Assembly: GCA_964577205.1 (NCBI GenBank)
Contig: CAZNYG010000033.1
Location: 1 to 25,469 of the forward strand
Direction of reading: 5' to 3'
DNA: 25,469 nt
DNA from: CAZNYG01 sp964577205
GTDB lineage: Bacteria; Elusimicrobiota; Endomicrobiia; Endomicrobiales; CAIRNS01
Part shown: piece after piece, positions 14,687 to 22,467 of the stretch
Layout: each line of letters begins with the position of its first letter
Numbering within the stretch: position 1 is the stretch's first letter
The notes under the pieces: model-generated
Databases searched by the model: none
What the model was told of the DNA's origin: nothing
What the model saw: only the letters and a program-made list of their open reading frames with translations
Position numbers and translations under genes: made by a program

Positions 14687-15310
14687 CTATTTGTATGCAA
14701 GTATCTCGCTGACCGGATTTCGCGCGGGCGCTTTCGGCGTCGCGGCGGGCTTCCCCACCGGGACAATAGCAACAAGCCGGTCCGGAGCGTTGACATCCAG
14801 TATTCTTTCCAGAGCTTCCCGCGCGATCATCGGCCCGGTCATCCAGCAGCTGCCGTACCCAAGGGCATGGGCCATGAGCAGCAGGTTCTGAATGGCCGCC
14901 GACGGCCCCTGCAGCTCCGCGCCGGACGAATACCCTTTAATCAGGTCATAGCGTTCATAAATGCGCGCTGCGATCGATCCGTACGGTTTACCCACTATCC
15001 CGAAAACAAGCGGCGCTTTGTCAAAAAACGCGTAATAACGGCTGTATGCGGTCAATTCGTTCACCGCTCGCGGAGAAGGTATCTTTGCCGCAAGGCTGTC
15101 GACGGTTCCCCTCACCTCTTCCGCCATGGCGCATATCGTCTCCCGCGTGGTCACCGCGACAAAACGCCAGTTCTGCGTATTGGATCCCGAAGGAGCCCAT
15201 GATGCCGCTTCCACCATCCTTTCGATGTCTTCGCGGGGCACTGGTTCTGCGGTATAGCTTCGGATGCTCCGGCGGCCTTTCAGGAATCCCATCGCGGTAT
15301 CGGCGTTCAT
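14687..15310 (-). CDS. Nitroreductase-family FMN oxidoreductase
   Basis: These flavoproteins form FMN-binding homodimers and reduce nitro compounds, quinones or flavins; true substrates are rarely known. The 207-residue length is typical. The N-terminal FMN-phosphate motif RRSIRSY (about 13-19) and APSGSNTQNWRF (about 40-51) are clear, and the C-terminal VGKPAATPKAPAR is the usual ending with Pro-rich turn. The start is the ATG at 15308-15310, six nt after AAGGAG; the codon before it (TTG) is not needed. It lies 10 bp after birA and just before the LUD gene, suggesting a redox pair. Confidence 0.92.
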   Translation of the reverse strand: MNADTAMGFLKGRRSIRSYTAEPVPREDIERMVEAASWAPSGSNTQNWRFVAVTTRETICAMAEEVRGTVDSLAAKIPSPRAVNELTAYSRYYAFFDKAPLVFGIVGKPYGSIAARIYERYDLIKGYSSGAELQGPSAAIQNLLLMAHALGYGSCWMTGPMIAREALERILDVNAPDRLVAIVPVGKPAATPKAPARNPVSEILAYK

Positions 15311-15320
15311 CAAAAGCTCC

Positions 15321-16277
15321 TTATGTCCGGCTGTTTTTCAGGATCGTCCCCGCGATTATCCTGCGCGTGCCGCCGTTTGAAAGCCCGACCAGCAGCGCTC
15401 CGTCCTCGTCAATACCTTTGACGGTGCCGGTCACCGTTTCCTGCCCGGACCGTACCGACACGGAGGATTCCGTCAACCAGGAACGGCGACAGTATTCTTC
15501 GCGAAAAGGCCCGAATCCGTGTTCGGCAAAGAGAGGGAACGAGCGGTCCCATTCGTCCAGGAACGCAGCGAGCAGAGCAGCCCGCCCTATGGGTCTTCCC
15601 GCGGCTTTTTTCAAAGTGACCGCGTCCTTTTCCAGCGCGGCGGGCAGCGTATTGTTAACGTTTATCCCGATACCGGCGACCACCCAGTTAACCCTGCCGA
15701 TCTCGGCGGACATTTCGGTCAGTATGCCGGCAAGCTTTTTTCCGCCGGCAATGATATCGTTCGGCCACTTTATCAGCGAGGCGACGCCCGACACATGTTC
15801 GACGGCCCTGCAGACGCAAAGTGAGATAAGGAACGTTATCAGATGCACCTGCTCCGGCATGACGGCGGGGCGCAGCAAGAGCGAACACCATATACCGCCG
15901 CGAGACGCCGTCCACTGCCTTTGAAAACGCCCGTAGCCGCCGGTCTGCCTTTCGGCCAGCACGACGGTATCCTTCAACTCCGGTTCCGCGGCAAGCCTTT
16001 TCGCCGTCGTCTGTGTCGAATCCGTCTCTGCTTCATAGACGAACCGCCACCGGCTGCCCGCAGTACTTTTCATACGCGAAGTTATTTCGTCCGGCAAAAG
16101 GAGGTCGGGGCTTGAGATCAGCTTGTATCCCCGGTTCTTTTCGCCCGCGATACGGTATTCCCGTTCACGCAGCCTGCCGATCCGCTTATGTACCGCCGCC
16201 CGGGATATGCCCAGGCTCCTTGCGAGAGATTCCCCTGAGACGAATTCACGGGATGAGAGCAGCGACAGGATATTCAT
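15321..16277 (-). CDS. birA: Biotin--[acetyl-CoA-carboxylase] ligase with N-terminal HTH (bifunctional BirA type)
   Basis: BirA attaches biotin to carrier domains through biotinyl-AMP; forms with an N-terminal winged helix also repress biotin genes. Residues 1-55 look like the HTH (LARSLGISRAAVHKRIGRL). The catalytic core has TDSTQ near 86-90, WPND at 171-174 and the catalytic lysine at 181 in GGKKLAGIL; the C-terminal SH3-like domain follows. The biotin/AMP loop, normally QxxGRGRRGRxW, reads QTGGYGRFQRQW (111-122): the same length and key Arg117 kept, but neighbouring positions changed. No biotin synthesis gene is in the window. It overlaps the nadC stop by 4 bp. Confidence 0.94.
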   Translation of the reverse strand: MNILSLLSSREFVSGESLARSLGISRAAVHKRIGRLREREYRIAGEKNRGYKLISSPDLLLPDEITSRMKSTAGSRWRFVYEAETDSTQTTAKRLAAEPELKDTVVLAERQTGGYGRFQRQWTASRGGIWCSLLLRPAVMPEQVHLITFLISLCVCRAVEHVSGVASLIKWPNDIIAGGKKLAGILTEMSAEIGRVNWVVAGIGINVNNTLPAALEKDAVTLKKAAGRPIGRAALLAAFLDEWDRSFPLFAEHGFGPFREEYCRRSWLTESSVSVRSGQETVTGTVKGIDEDGALLVGLSNGGTRRIIAGTILKNSRT

Positions 16278-17128
16278 TGATCGAATTCCAGGCTGATGTC
16301 GAGAGCGGCGGCGGAATGGGTCAGCGCACCTATGGAAATGCGGTCGACGCCCAGCTTCGCATACGTTCTAACCGTAACAAGGCTCACGCCGCCGGAGATC
16401 TCCGTCCGCGGACGTTCCTTACCCTTCAGCGAAACCGCGCTCTTTATCAGTGAAAGCGATCTCTTAAGCATGGAGACCGTCATGTTGTCCAGCATTATGA
16501 TATCCACGCCGGCATCCAGAGCCGCTTTCACCTGAGGCAGCGTTTCGCACTCCACTTCGACCTCGCGCGACGGGTGCTTCGAACGCACGGCCCTGACCGC
16601 CTCCGACAGGTCTTTCACATAGACGAGATGATTGTCCTTGATCAGTACCATGTCGCCAAGGCCCCGCCTGTGGTTCATTCCTCCGCCGCAGCGCACGGCA
16701 TACTTGGCGAGTTCCCGCATGCCGGGGATCGTTTTGCGGGTGTCATATATTCGCGCCCCGGTACCCTTTACCTTTTCGACAAAACGTGAAGTGATCGTTG
16801 AAATCCCCGAAAGATGCTGGAGGAAATTGAGCGCCGTGCGTTCTCCGGTCAGGAGCGCGCGGGCGGGGCCTTTTACGATCGCGATGATCTGCCCGGCGCG
16901 AACCCTATTTCCGTCACGCGTTCTTGCTGTCACGAGGCACCGCCTGTCCAGGAGTTTGAACGTTGCCGCGCACATATCCATCCCGCATACGATCCCGTCC
17001 GCTTTGGCTACGAACCGGGCCTGAGCAACTGCATTCGACGGTACCAGCGCAAGGGTAGTCACATCGTTGCGGGCCATATCTTCAGCGAGCGCGGCCCTGA
17101 TCAACTGTACATTGACGGGAGTGTTCAT
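16274..17128 (-). CDS. nadC: Nicotinate-nucleotide pyrophosphorylase (quinolinate phosphoribosyltransferase)
   Basis: NadC converts quinolinate and PRPP to nicotinate mononucleotide in de novo NAD synthesis. The 284-residue protein has the usual two-domain layout. Visible active-site elements are TGERTALNFLQHLSGI (Arg97), YDTRKTIPGMR (129-133), the GGGMNHRRGLGDMVLIKDNH block (His153, Arg154, Lys164, His167) and the VEVECETL / IMLDNM strands of the barrel. The ATG at 17126-17128 has AAGGA six nt upstream. It follows uvrB by 3 bp and overlaps birA by 4 bp. nadA and nadB are not in the window. Confidence 0.97.
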   Translation of the reverse strand: MNTPVNVQLIRAALAEDMARNDVTTLALVPSNAVAQARFVAKADGIVCGMDMCAATFKLLDRRCLVTARTRDGNRVRAGQIIAIVKGPARALLTGERTALNFLQHLSGISTITSRFVEKVKGTGARIYDTRKTIPGMRELAKYAVRCGGGMNHRRGLGDMVLIKDNHLVYVKDLSEAVRAVRSKHPSREVEVECETLPQVKAALDAGVDIIMLDNMTVSMLKRSLSLIKSAVSLKGKERPRTEISGGVSLVTVRTYAKLGVDRISIGALTHSAAALDISLEFDQ

Positions 17129-17131
17129 TCT

Positions 17132-19228
17132 TTATCCTTCATCCCTTCGGTTATGGCGGCGCGGCGCCTTGCCGCGCAACGGTTTAACGTATGTCCTCAC
17201 GGCCGGCCTGCCGGAGCCCGCCGCGCCCATCTCGCGAAGTTCGACGATCCTGTCCCTCAGCATGGCGGCCGTTTCGAAATCAAGGTTGTCGGCGGACTCG
17301 CGCATCTGTTGTTCAAGGCCGGTAATAAGCCCGGGAACCGATGCCGGTCCCAGGTATTCGCCGCCGGCCTCCCTCACCATCTCGCTCAGCCCTTCTTCTT
17401 TCGCGCGGTACTGGAACTCTTCCAGCTCCTGCACGGCTTTCACGATAGATCTCGGCGTTATATTGTTAGCCTTGTTGTGTTCCAGCTGCTTTTTCCGCCG
17501 GCGGTTCATTTCCGCCAGCGCGCGTTCCATCGACCCTGTCATGTTATCGGCGTACAGGATCACCCGTCCGTTCACGTTGCGCGCGGCGCGTCCGCAGATC
17601 TGTATCAGCGTCGTCTCCGAACGGAGGAACCCTTCCTTGTCGGCGTCCAGCACCGCGACCAGAGCGACTTCCGGCAGGTCGAGCCCTTCCCTGAGAAGGT
17701 TGATGCCTACCAGCACGTCGAACGTTCCCAGCCGCAGGTTCCTGAGTATGTCGATCCTGGTGAGCGCGTCGATCTCTGAATGAAGGTATTGAACCCGCAC
17801 CCCTTTTTCCTTAAGATACCCGGCAAGCTCTTCCGACATCCGCTTGGTCAGCGTCGTGACCAGGACTCGCTCCTTATTCGCCACGCACTTTTCGATCTCG
17901 ACGAGCAGGTCCCTGATCTGTCCTTCAATGGGGCGGATGACGACCTCGGGGTCCACCAGCCCGGTAGGGCGTATAACCAGGTCGATGATATCTTTCCCGG
18001 CCTTTTCCAGCTCGTACGGCCCGGGCGTTGCGGTCGTGAAGATCTCCCGCGCCATCAGGCTTTCAAACTCATGAAATTTCAAAGGACGGTTGTCCAGCGC
18101 CGAGGGCAGACGGAATCCGAAATCGATCAGCGTCTGTTTACGGCTGCGGTCGCCCTCGTGCATGCCTCGGATCTGGGGGATCGTTATATGGGATTCATCG
18201 ATGACCATCAGGAAGCCGCGGTCCCTGTTGACCGGCGACGCTTTGAAATAATCTATCAGGCATGCCGGGCGCGATCCCGGCGCGCGTCCAGCCAGGTGCC
18301 GTGAATAGTTCTCGACGCCGTGGCAGAACCCCGTTTCTTCCAGCATCTCAATATCGTAACGGGTGCGCTGTTCAAGCCGCTGCGCTTCCAGCAGTTTCCC
18401 TTCCTTCTTTAATTCCTCGATCCTCTCCGCCAGCTCTTTACGGATGCCGGTCACCGCCGCTTCGATCTTCGGACGGGTCGTGACAAAGTGTTTCGCGGGG
18501 TATATGTATACCCGGTCTTTTTCGGCGAGCGGCTGCCCGGTCACAGGATGTATCTCACGGACGCGTTCGATCTCATCTCCGAAGAACTCGATCCGGAGGG
18601 CCGTCTCAAGGTACGCGGGGAAGACTTCGACCGTATCGCCTTTTACGCGGAAACGACCGCGTATGAATTCGATATCGTTGCGTTCGTAGTGGATCGCGAT
18701 AAGGTCCCTCAACAGTTCCGTGCGGTTCTTTCTCTTCCCCTTTTCGAGAGACACGCACATCTCCCTGTATTCCTCCGGAGTGCCCAGGCCGTAAATGCAG
18801 GAGACCGACGCCACGATGATGACGTCGGGGCGTTCCAGTAGGGCGGACGTCGCTTTCAGCCTCAGGCGGTCGATATGGTCATTGATGGAAGCGTCTTTTT
18901 CAATATAGGTATCCGTCGAAGGAACATACGCTTCCGGCTGGTAGTAATCGTAGTAGGATATGAAATACTCGACCGCGTTTTCCGGGAAGAATGCCTTGAA
19001 CTCCGCGTACAGCTGCGCGGCCAGGATCTTGTTTGGCGACATGATGATTGCAGGACGCTGTACCCGTTCGATCACGTTCGCGATCGTGAACGTTTTCCCC
19101 GATCCGGTCACCCCGAGGACGACCTGGTATTTTTTATTGTCATTAATGCCCCGGACGAGGCGTTCAACGGCTTCCGGCTGGTCGCCGGACATTTGGAACG
19201 ACGAAGACAGCTTAAACTTTTTTTCCAT
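17132..19228 (-). CDS. uvrB: Excinuclease ABC subunit B
   Basis: UvrB is the damage-verifying helicase-like subunit of nucleotide excision repair; it loads with UvrA and recruits UvrC. The 698-residue protein is full length. Walker A GVTGSGKT is at 39-46, and the aromatic beta-hairpin that grips DNA lies around 92-116 (YYDYYQPEAYVPSTDTY). VIDESH is the Walker B box. The C-terminal helicase motif region includes REGLDLPEVALVAVLDADKE and QICGRAARN. A UVR domain for UvrC contact lies near the C-terminus (LEQQMRESADNLDFETAAML). The start at 19226-19228 fits the family (MEKKFKLSSSF) with AGAAGG upstream and overlaps surE by 17 bp; a longer frame into surE is unlikely. Confidence 0.98.
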   Translation of the reverse strand: MEKKFKLSSSFQMSGDQPEAVERLVRGINDNKKYQVVLGVTGSGKTFTIANVIERVQRPAIIMSPNKILAAQLYAEFKAFFPENAVEYFISYYDYYQPEAYVPSTDTYIEKDASINDHIDRLRLKATSALLERPDVIIVASVSCIYGLGTPEEYREMCVSLEKGKRKNRTELLRDLIAIHYERNDIEFIRGRFRVKGDTVEVFPAYLETALRIEFFGDEIERVREIHPVTGQPLAEKDRVYIYPAKHFVTTRPKIEAAVTGIRKELAERIEELKKEGKLLEAQRLEQRTRYDIEMLEETGFCHGVENYSRHLAGRAPGSRPACLIDYFKASPVNRDRGFLMVIDESHITIPQIRGMHEGDRSRKQTLIDFGFRLPSALDNRPLKFHEFESLMAREIFTTATPGPYELEKAGKDIIDLVIRPTGLVDPEVVIRPIEGQIRDLLVEIEKCVANKERVLVTTLTKRMSEELAGYLKEKGVRVQYLHSEIDALTRIDILRNLRLGTFDVLVGINLLREGLDLPEVALVAVLDADKEGFLRSETTLIQICGRAARNVNGRVILYADNMTGSMERALAEMNRRRKKQLEHNKANNITPRSIVKAVQELEEFQYRAKEEGLSEMVREAGGEYLGPASVPGLITGLEQQMRESADNLDFETAAMLRDRIVELREMGAAGSGRPAVRTYVKPLRGKAPRRHNRRDEG

Positions 19229-19970
19229 TGGCCCTTCTGCTTCCTTCCAGCATGATCTCCAGCAGCGGGAAAGTATCCAGGTCCGTCGGGTCAAGATGCA
19301 GCGGGGTCACCGAGGTATATCCCTTATTTACCGCCGCTATGTCCGTACCCGCCTTCTGCACGCCCGATATGAATTTTCCCGCGAGCCAGTAATACTTTCT
19401 TCCCCGCGGATCCGTGCGGCACTCGATCGAGTGATCATATATCCGCTGCCCCACTGAAGCAACGGCCATCCCCTTCGCCTTCCTGGGCACGTTGACGTTC
19501 AGGTACACGTCTTCCGGGAGCGGCCGAACCTTCAGCGCGGTAACGATGTCCCTGGCGACACCTGCCGCCAGAACGAAATCGCCTCCGGCGAGATCCGCGA
19601 CGGAAATCGCGATCGCGGCAACACCGTGCAATGCTCCTTCGCGCGCTCCTGCAACCGTTCCGGAATAGATCACGTCCTGACCGAGGTTGGGGCCGCTGTT
19701 GATACCGGAAACCACCATGTCCGTCTTTCCCCTGACAAGCGACCTGATACCGTATTTGACGCAGTCGGCAGGCGTGCCGTTGGCAATATAGGTGTCTTTC
19801 GACATGCATTCCACGCGGAACGGTTTATGCAGAGTTATCGAATGGCTGGTCCCGGAGCGCTCCTTGTCGGGCACGATCGTTATGACTTTCCCCAGTCCGC
19901 GCAAAGCGTGGACCAGGGGTTTCAGCCCGGGTCCGTATATCCCGTCGTCATTGGTGACAAGTATGGTCAT
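19212..19970 (-). CDS. surE: 5'/3'-nucleotidase SurE
   Basis: SurE is a metal-dependent nucleoside monophosphatase linked to stationary-phase survival. The 252-residue protein shows its metal site: Asp8 and Asp9 in TNDDGI, Ser39 in ERSGTSHSITL, and Asn91 in VSGINSGPNLGQDVIYSGTV. The start at 19968-19970 is chosen because SurE proteins begin just before the NDDG motif and AGGA lies six nt upstream. An ATG ten codons earlier (19998-20000) has no ribosome-binding site and would coincide with the expected transcription start. It heads the surE-uvrB-nadC-birA unit. Confidence 0.96.
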   Translation of the reverse strand: MTILVTNDDGIYGPGLKPLVHALRGLGKVITIVPDKERSGTSHSITLHKPFRVECMSKDTYIANGTPADCVKYGIRSLVRGKTDMVVSGINSGPNLGQDVIYSGTVAGAREGALHGVAAIAISVADLAGGDFVLAAGVARDIVTALKVRPLPEDVYLNVNVPRKAKGMAVASVGQRIYDHSIECRTDPRGRKYYWLAGKFISGVQKAGTDIAAVNKGYTSVTPLHLDPTDLDTFPLLEIMLEGSRRANGKKV

Positions 19971-20006
19971 TGAACGTCCTTTTGCGCGTGTTTTATTCAT
20001 TGGTGT

Positions 20007-20012
20007 ATTTTA
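20007..20012 (-). promoter_or_regulatory. Possible extended -10 promoter for the surE unit
   Basis: On the minus strand TGGTAAAAT gives a TGn-extended -10 with TAAAAT (5/6). The hexamer 17 bp upstream (TTCTGT) is a poor -35. The predicted start near 20000 leaves a 30-nt leader to the surE ATG. It lies just after the terminator of the upstream gene, so a promoter is needed somewhere in this 110-bp gap. Confidence 0.4.
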
Positions 20013-20079
20013 CCAAATCGAGAGAGAAAACAGAAGACGGGCGGCTGAAGCCGCTCTGAGCGCTCCCGACACAAATAAA

Positions 20080-20101
20080 AAATCCCCTTTCTGGGGGATT
20101 T
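20080..20101 (-). terminator. Intrinsic terminator of the beta-barrel gene
   Basis: AATCCCC (20081-20087) pairs with GGGGATT (20094-20100) around a 6-nt loop, with an extra A-T pair outside. On the minus strand the stem is followed by TTTTTTATTT, a good U-tract. It lies about 32 bp after the stop codon of the beta-barrel gene and insulates the surE unit from it. Confidence 0.88.
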
Positions 20102-20132
20102 ATGTTTGCTTCGTTGTTCGCGGCGGACGCCT

Positions 20133-21308
20133 TTAGAACCGGGCGCGGACGCCCATGCTTACATAGTGATCCGTATAATCATACTGATCCAGATTCGATT
20201 CTCTGACCGCGTACTGGTACGTCTCCTCCAGCGTCAGCCATTCCATTACGGGCAACGAGCAGCTGAGCACGGCATAATACCGGGTATCTCCGCGTTTTTT
20301 CAACAATGATCCGAAAAGTACCTCATTGGGATATTGTTCGTCAACATACTGCCCTTTCACTCCCGCGACCAGATCCCTCAGGAAAGTATGTTTGATCCCG
20401 GCGCCCACGTAATTGACAATATAGTAGGGATTGCCGGCAAATGACGACTCCATCGTGTTGCGGTAAGCGTTGAGTTCAAGCCTTGTTCTGTCGCTTAACT
20501 CGGAAATCGCGGTGAGAGAGACGACCGGCATGGTCGCGTCATTGGCGCTGTTCGTCCGGTATGTCCTCACTTTGACCCCGGCCCTTCCTTCGATCGCCGT
20601 TCTTTCCGTCAATTTCCCGCGGATGCCCCCACCGCCGAACTGCGAATGAGAATCATTCCCGACAGCGTGCCGGTAATCGATCAGCCCGTAGTTGTACGCC
20701 GCGAATACCGAGGTTTTCGGAGAGAACCAGAACTCGGTCTCCATGCCAAAGTCCGATTCCCGCCGGCTCAACGCCAAGTCGTAAGAATCCTTCAGATAAT
20801 CCAGCTTCAGGTTGCCGTAAAGAAGGCGAGTCATGAATCTCCGCGACCATTTTTTCCCCAGGGAGCAACGAAAATCATTCTGCGTCCGCTTGACCGGGTC
20901 GGTCAGTTCAGCGGGCGCCGGTTCCGCCGCGCTGCGATACGTGTCGCGTATCCTTGATACTATCCCGGAAGGGAATTTAAGGTCCACGTCCGCCCCTATG
21001 GCATGCTGTATCGTATTATTGTCGTCGGGCCGCTCGCTGTACAGCGTTGATTCTCCCATGTAATCGAGCGATATCGAATGATCCCTTACCGGAAAATGAA
21101 ACCCCGTCCCGACCCTGAGAAGGGACACGGACGCTGATCTTTCGCGCGTAGACGAAAGATACAGATTTGAATCGTGCGTACGCGTCAGCTCGGCGAAGGG
21201 AGTGAACGTCATTGAATGGTAACGGACCTCCGCCGAAGCGGGACTTGAGGCGATAAGCGAAACGGCAAGGAGGGCGCCGCATACGGTGCACAGTTTTAAT
21301 GTTCTCAT
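20133..21308 (-). CDS. Predicted outer-membrane beta-barrel protein (BBP2-like)
   Basis: The 391-residue protein begins with a convincing Sec signal peptide (cleavage after ASA, residue 26). The rest shows alternating polar and hydrophobic residues with many aromatic, Arg and Tyr positions, as in transmembrane beta-strands, for example LSLTAISELSDRTRLELNAY and the final YVSMGVRARF. It ends in Phe, the classical BAM recognition residue. The overall look recalls the putative beta-barrel porin 2 / EpsL-like group seen in Gram-negative exopolysaccharide loci, but this is recall and no exopolysaccharide gene is present. It has its own promoter and terminator, although it sits right after the murG gene. 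Export to the outer membrane is likely; cargo is unknown. Confidence 0.82.
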   Translation of the reverse strand: MRTLKLCTVCGALLAVSLIASSPASAEVRYHSMTFTPFAELTRTHDSNLYLSSTRERSASVSLLRVGTGFHFPVRDHSISLDYMGESTLYSERPDDNNTIQHAIGADVDLKFPSGIVSRIRDTYRSAAEPAPAELTDPVKRTQNDFRCSLGKKWSRRFMTRLLYGNLKLDYLKDSYDLALSRRESDFGMETEFWFSPKTSVFAAYNYGLIDYRHAVGNDSHSQFGGGGIRGKLTERTAIEGRAGVKVRTYRTNSANDATMPVVSLTAISELSDRTRLELNAYRNTMESSFAGNPYYIVNYVGAGIKHTFLRDLVAGVKGQYVDEQYPNEVLFGSLLKKRGDTRYYAVLSCSLPVMEWLTLEETYQYAVRESNLDQYDYTDHYVSMGVRARF

Positions 21309-21351
21309 TCATTAAGCTCGTTCATGAATTGTCATAAACAAACACATGACA

Positions 21352-21380
21352 ACTATAGTAAAAAACACGGATAATTGCAA
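21352..21380 (-). promoter_or_regulatory. Sigma70-type promoter for the beta-barrel gene
   Basis: On the minus strand TTGCAA (21375-21380, 4/6) and TATAGT (21352-21357, 5/6) are 17 bp apart. Transcription would start near 21345, about 37 nt before the ATG. It occupies the 79-bp gap after murG, in which no terminator is visible, so read-through from the cell-wall genes remains possible. Confidence 0.65.
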
Positions 21381-21387
21381 TACTTTT

Positions 21388-22467
21388 CTATCGGTTCAGC
21401 GCAACAGCCAAAGCTGCGTCCGCGATCCTCTGCTGCGGAAGTATCAAAGGCAGTGACGGATGATGTTCATGGGATTTGAACGCTTTCAGATGCGTTTGAA
21501 TGCTTTGCGCTATGCGTTCAGGGCTCAATTCCCGTTCCAGCAATACCGTTCCCAGCCCGGCATCGGCCAGAAGCCTGGCGTTGTATTCCTGATGGTTCCC
21601 TGTAGCCAGAGGATACGGGATAAGGATCGCCGGTTTGCGAAGGATCAGCAGCTCGGTGACCGTTGTGGCGCCCGAGCGGCAGATAACCAGGTCGGCCGTC
21701 GCGTAAGCTTCCCCTATGCGGTGAAGATACGGCAGAACCGTCCCCGGTATCCCCCGCGCGCAGTATTCCCTCTGCGTCTCCTCAAAGCCGTTCCTGCCGG
21801 CTATGTGCAGGAATTGTATCCTGCCGAAGTCGCGCGACAGCGACCGGGCCGCTTCGGCCACTACGCGGTTGATCGACGCGGCTCCCTGACTTCCTCCGAA
21901 AACGAGCACGGTGAACCTGCGCGGGTCAAGCCGGAGGCTGCGGTAACCGTCCTCAGGAATGGTGCTGAACAGTTCCGCCCGTACGGGATTTCCGGTCACG
22001 ATCGCCTTTTCTCCCGAAAAATAGCGAAGCGACTCCGGGAAGCTGACCGCGACCTTTTCAGCGAAAAGCGCGAGGATCCGGTTCGACATGCCGGGCAGGC
22101 AGTTCTGTTCGTGTATGAGCGTCGGGGCCCCCATGCACCTGCCGAGAAGAACGACCGGAAAAGAGATGTACCCGCCCATGCCGATTATCAGTCCCGGCTT
22201 TGTTTTCCCGATGAGCCGCCGCGCCACGAACAGGCCCTTGAGAAGATAGATTAAGAACGGCGCGATCTTCAACGATATCCGTCGCGGCATACCGCGGATC
22301 GGTATCTCCGTGAAGGGCATCCCTTCCTCGGCGAGTATCTCTCTGCAAGCGTCATTCTCTCTGACAACGAACAGGGGCGAATGCCCTCGGGTCCTTAATT
22401 CGCGCGCAAGAGCGAGCCCCGGGTATAAATGCCCGCCGGTCCCGCCGGCCGCGATCAGTATGTTCAT
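21388..22467 (-). CDS. murG: UDP-N-acetylglucosamine--N-acetylmuramyl-(pentapeptide) pyrophosphoryl-undecaprenol GlcNAc transferase
   Basis: MurG adds GlcNAc to lipid I to make lipid II at the inner face of the cytoplasmic membrane. The 359-residue protein is full length for this GT28 enzyme. Family blocks are GGTGGHLYPGLALA (from residue 8), GMGGYISFPVVLLG, THEQN-type segment LIHEQNCLPGMSNRIL, TGNPVR, FGGSQGAASIN (the nucleotide-binding loop) and the UDP-GlcNAc pocket RSGATTVTELL ... PYPLATGNHQEYNA. The ATG overlaps the ftsW stop by 4 bp. It is the last cell-wall gene here; murC, murB and ddl do not follow. Confidence 0.97.
   Translation of the reverse strand: MNILIAAGGTGGHLYPGLALARELRTRGHSPLFVVRENDACREILAEEGMPFTEIPIRGMPRRISLKIAPFLIYLLKGLFVARRLIGKTKPGLIIGMGGYISFPVVLLGRCMGAPTLIHEQNCLPGMSNRILALFAEKVAVSFPESLRYFSGEKAIVTGNPVRAELFSTIPEDGYRSLRLDPRRFTVLVFGGSQGAASINRVVAEAARSLSRDFGRIQFLHIAGRNGFEETQREYCARGIPGTVLPYLHRIGEAYATADLVICRSGATTVTELLILRKPAILIPYPLATGNHQEYNARLLADAGLGTVLLERELSPERIAQSIQTHLKAFKSHEHHPSLPLILPQQRIADAALAVALNR

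Noticed and set aside
14192..15202. 336-codon plus-strand open frame opposite the LUD and nitroreductase genes
   Set aside because: It crosses two well-recognised minus-strand genes and has low-information, Arg-rich composition; an antisense shadow of GC-rich coding sequence.
20045..20058. GCGGCT/AGCCGC palindrome upstream of surE as an operator
   Set aside because: The arms are only 6 bp with a 2-nt centre, and no second copy or known operator sequence is seen.
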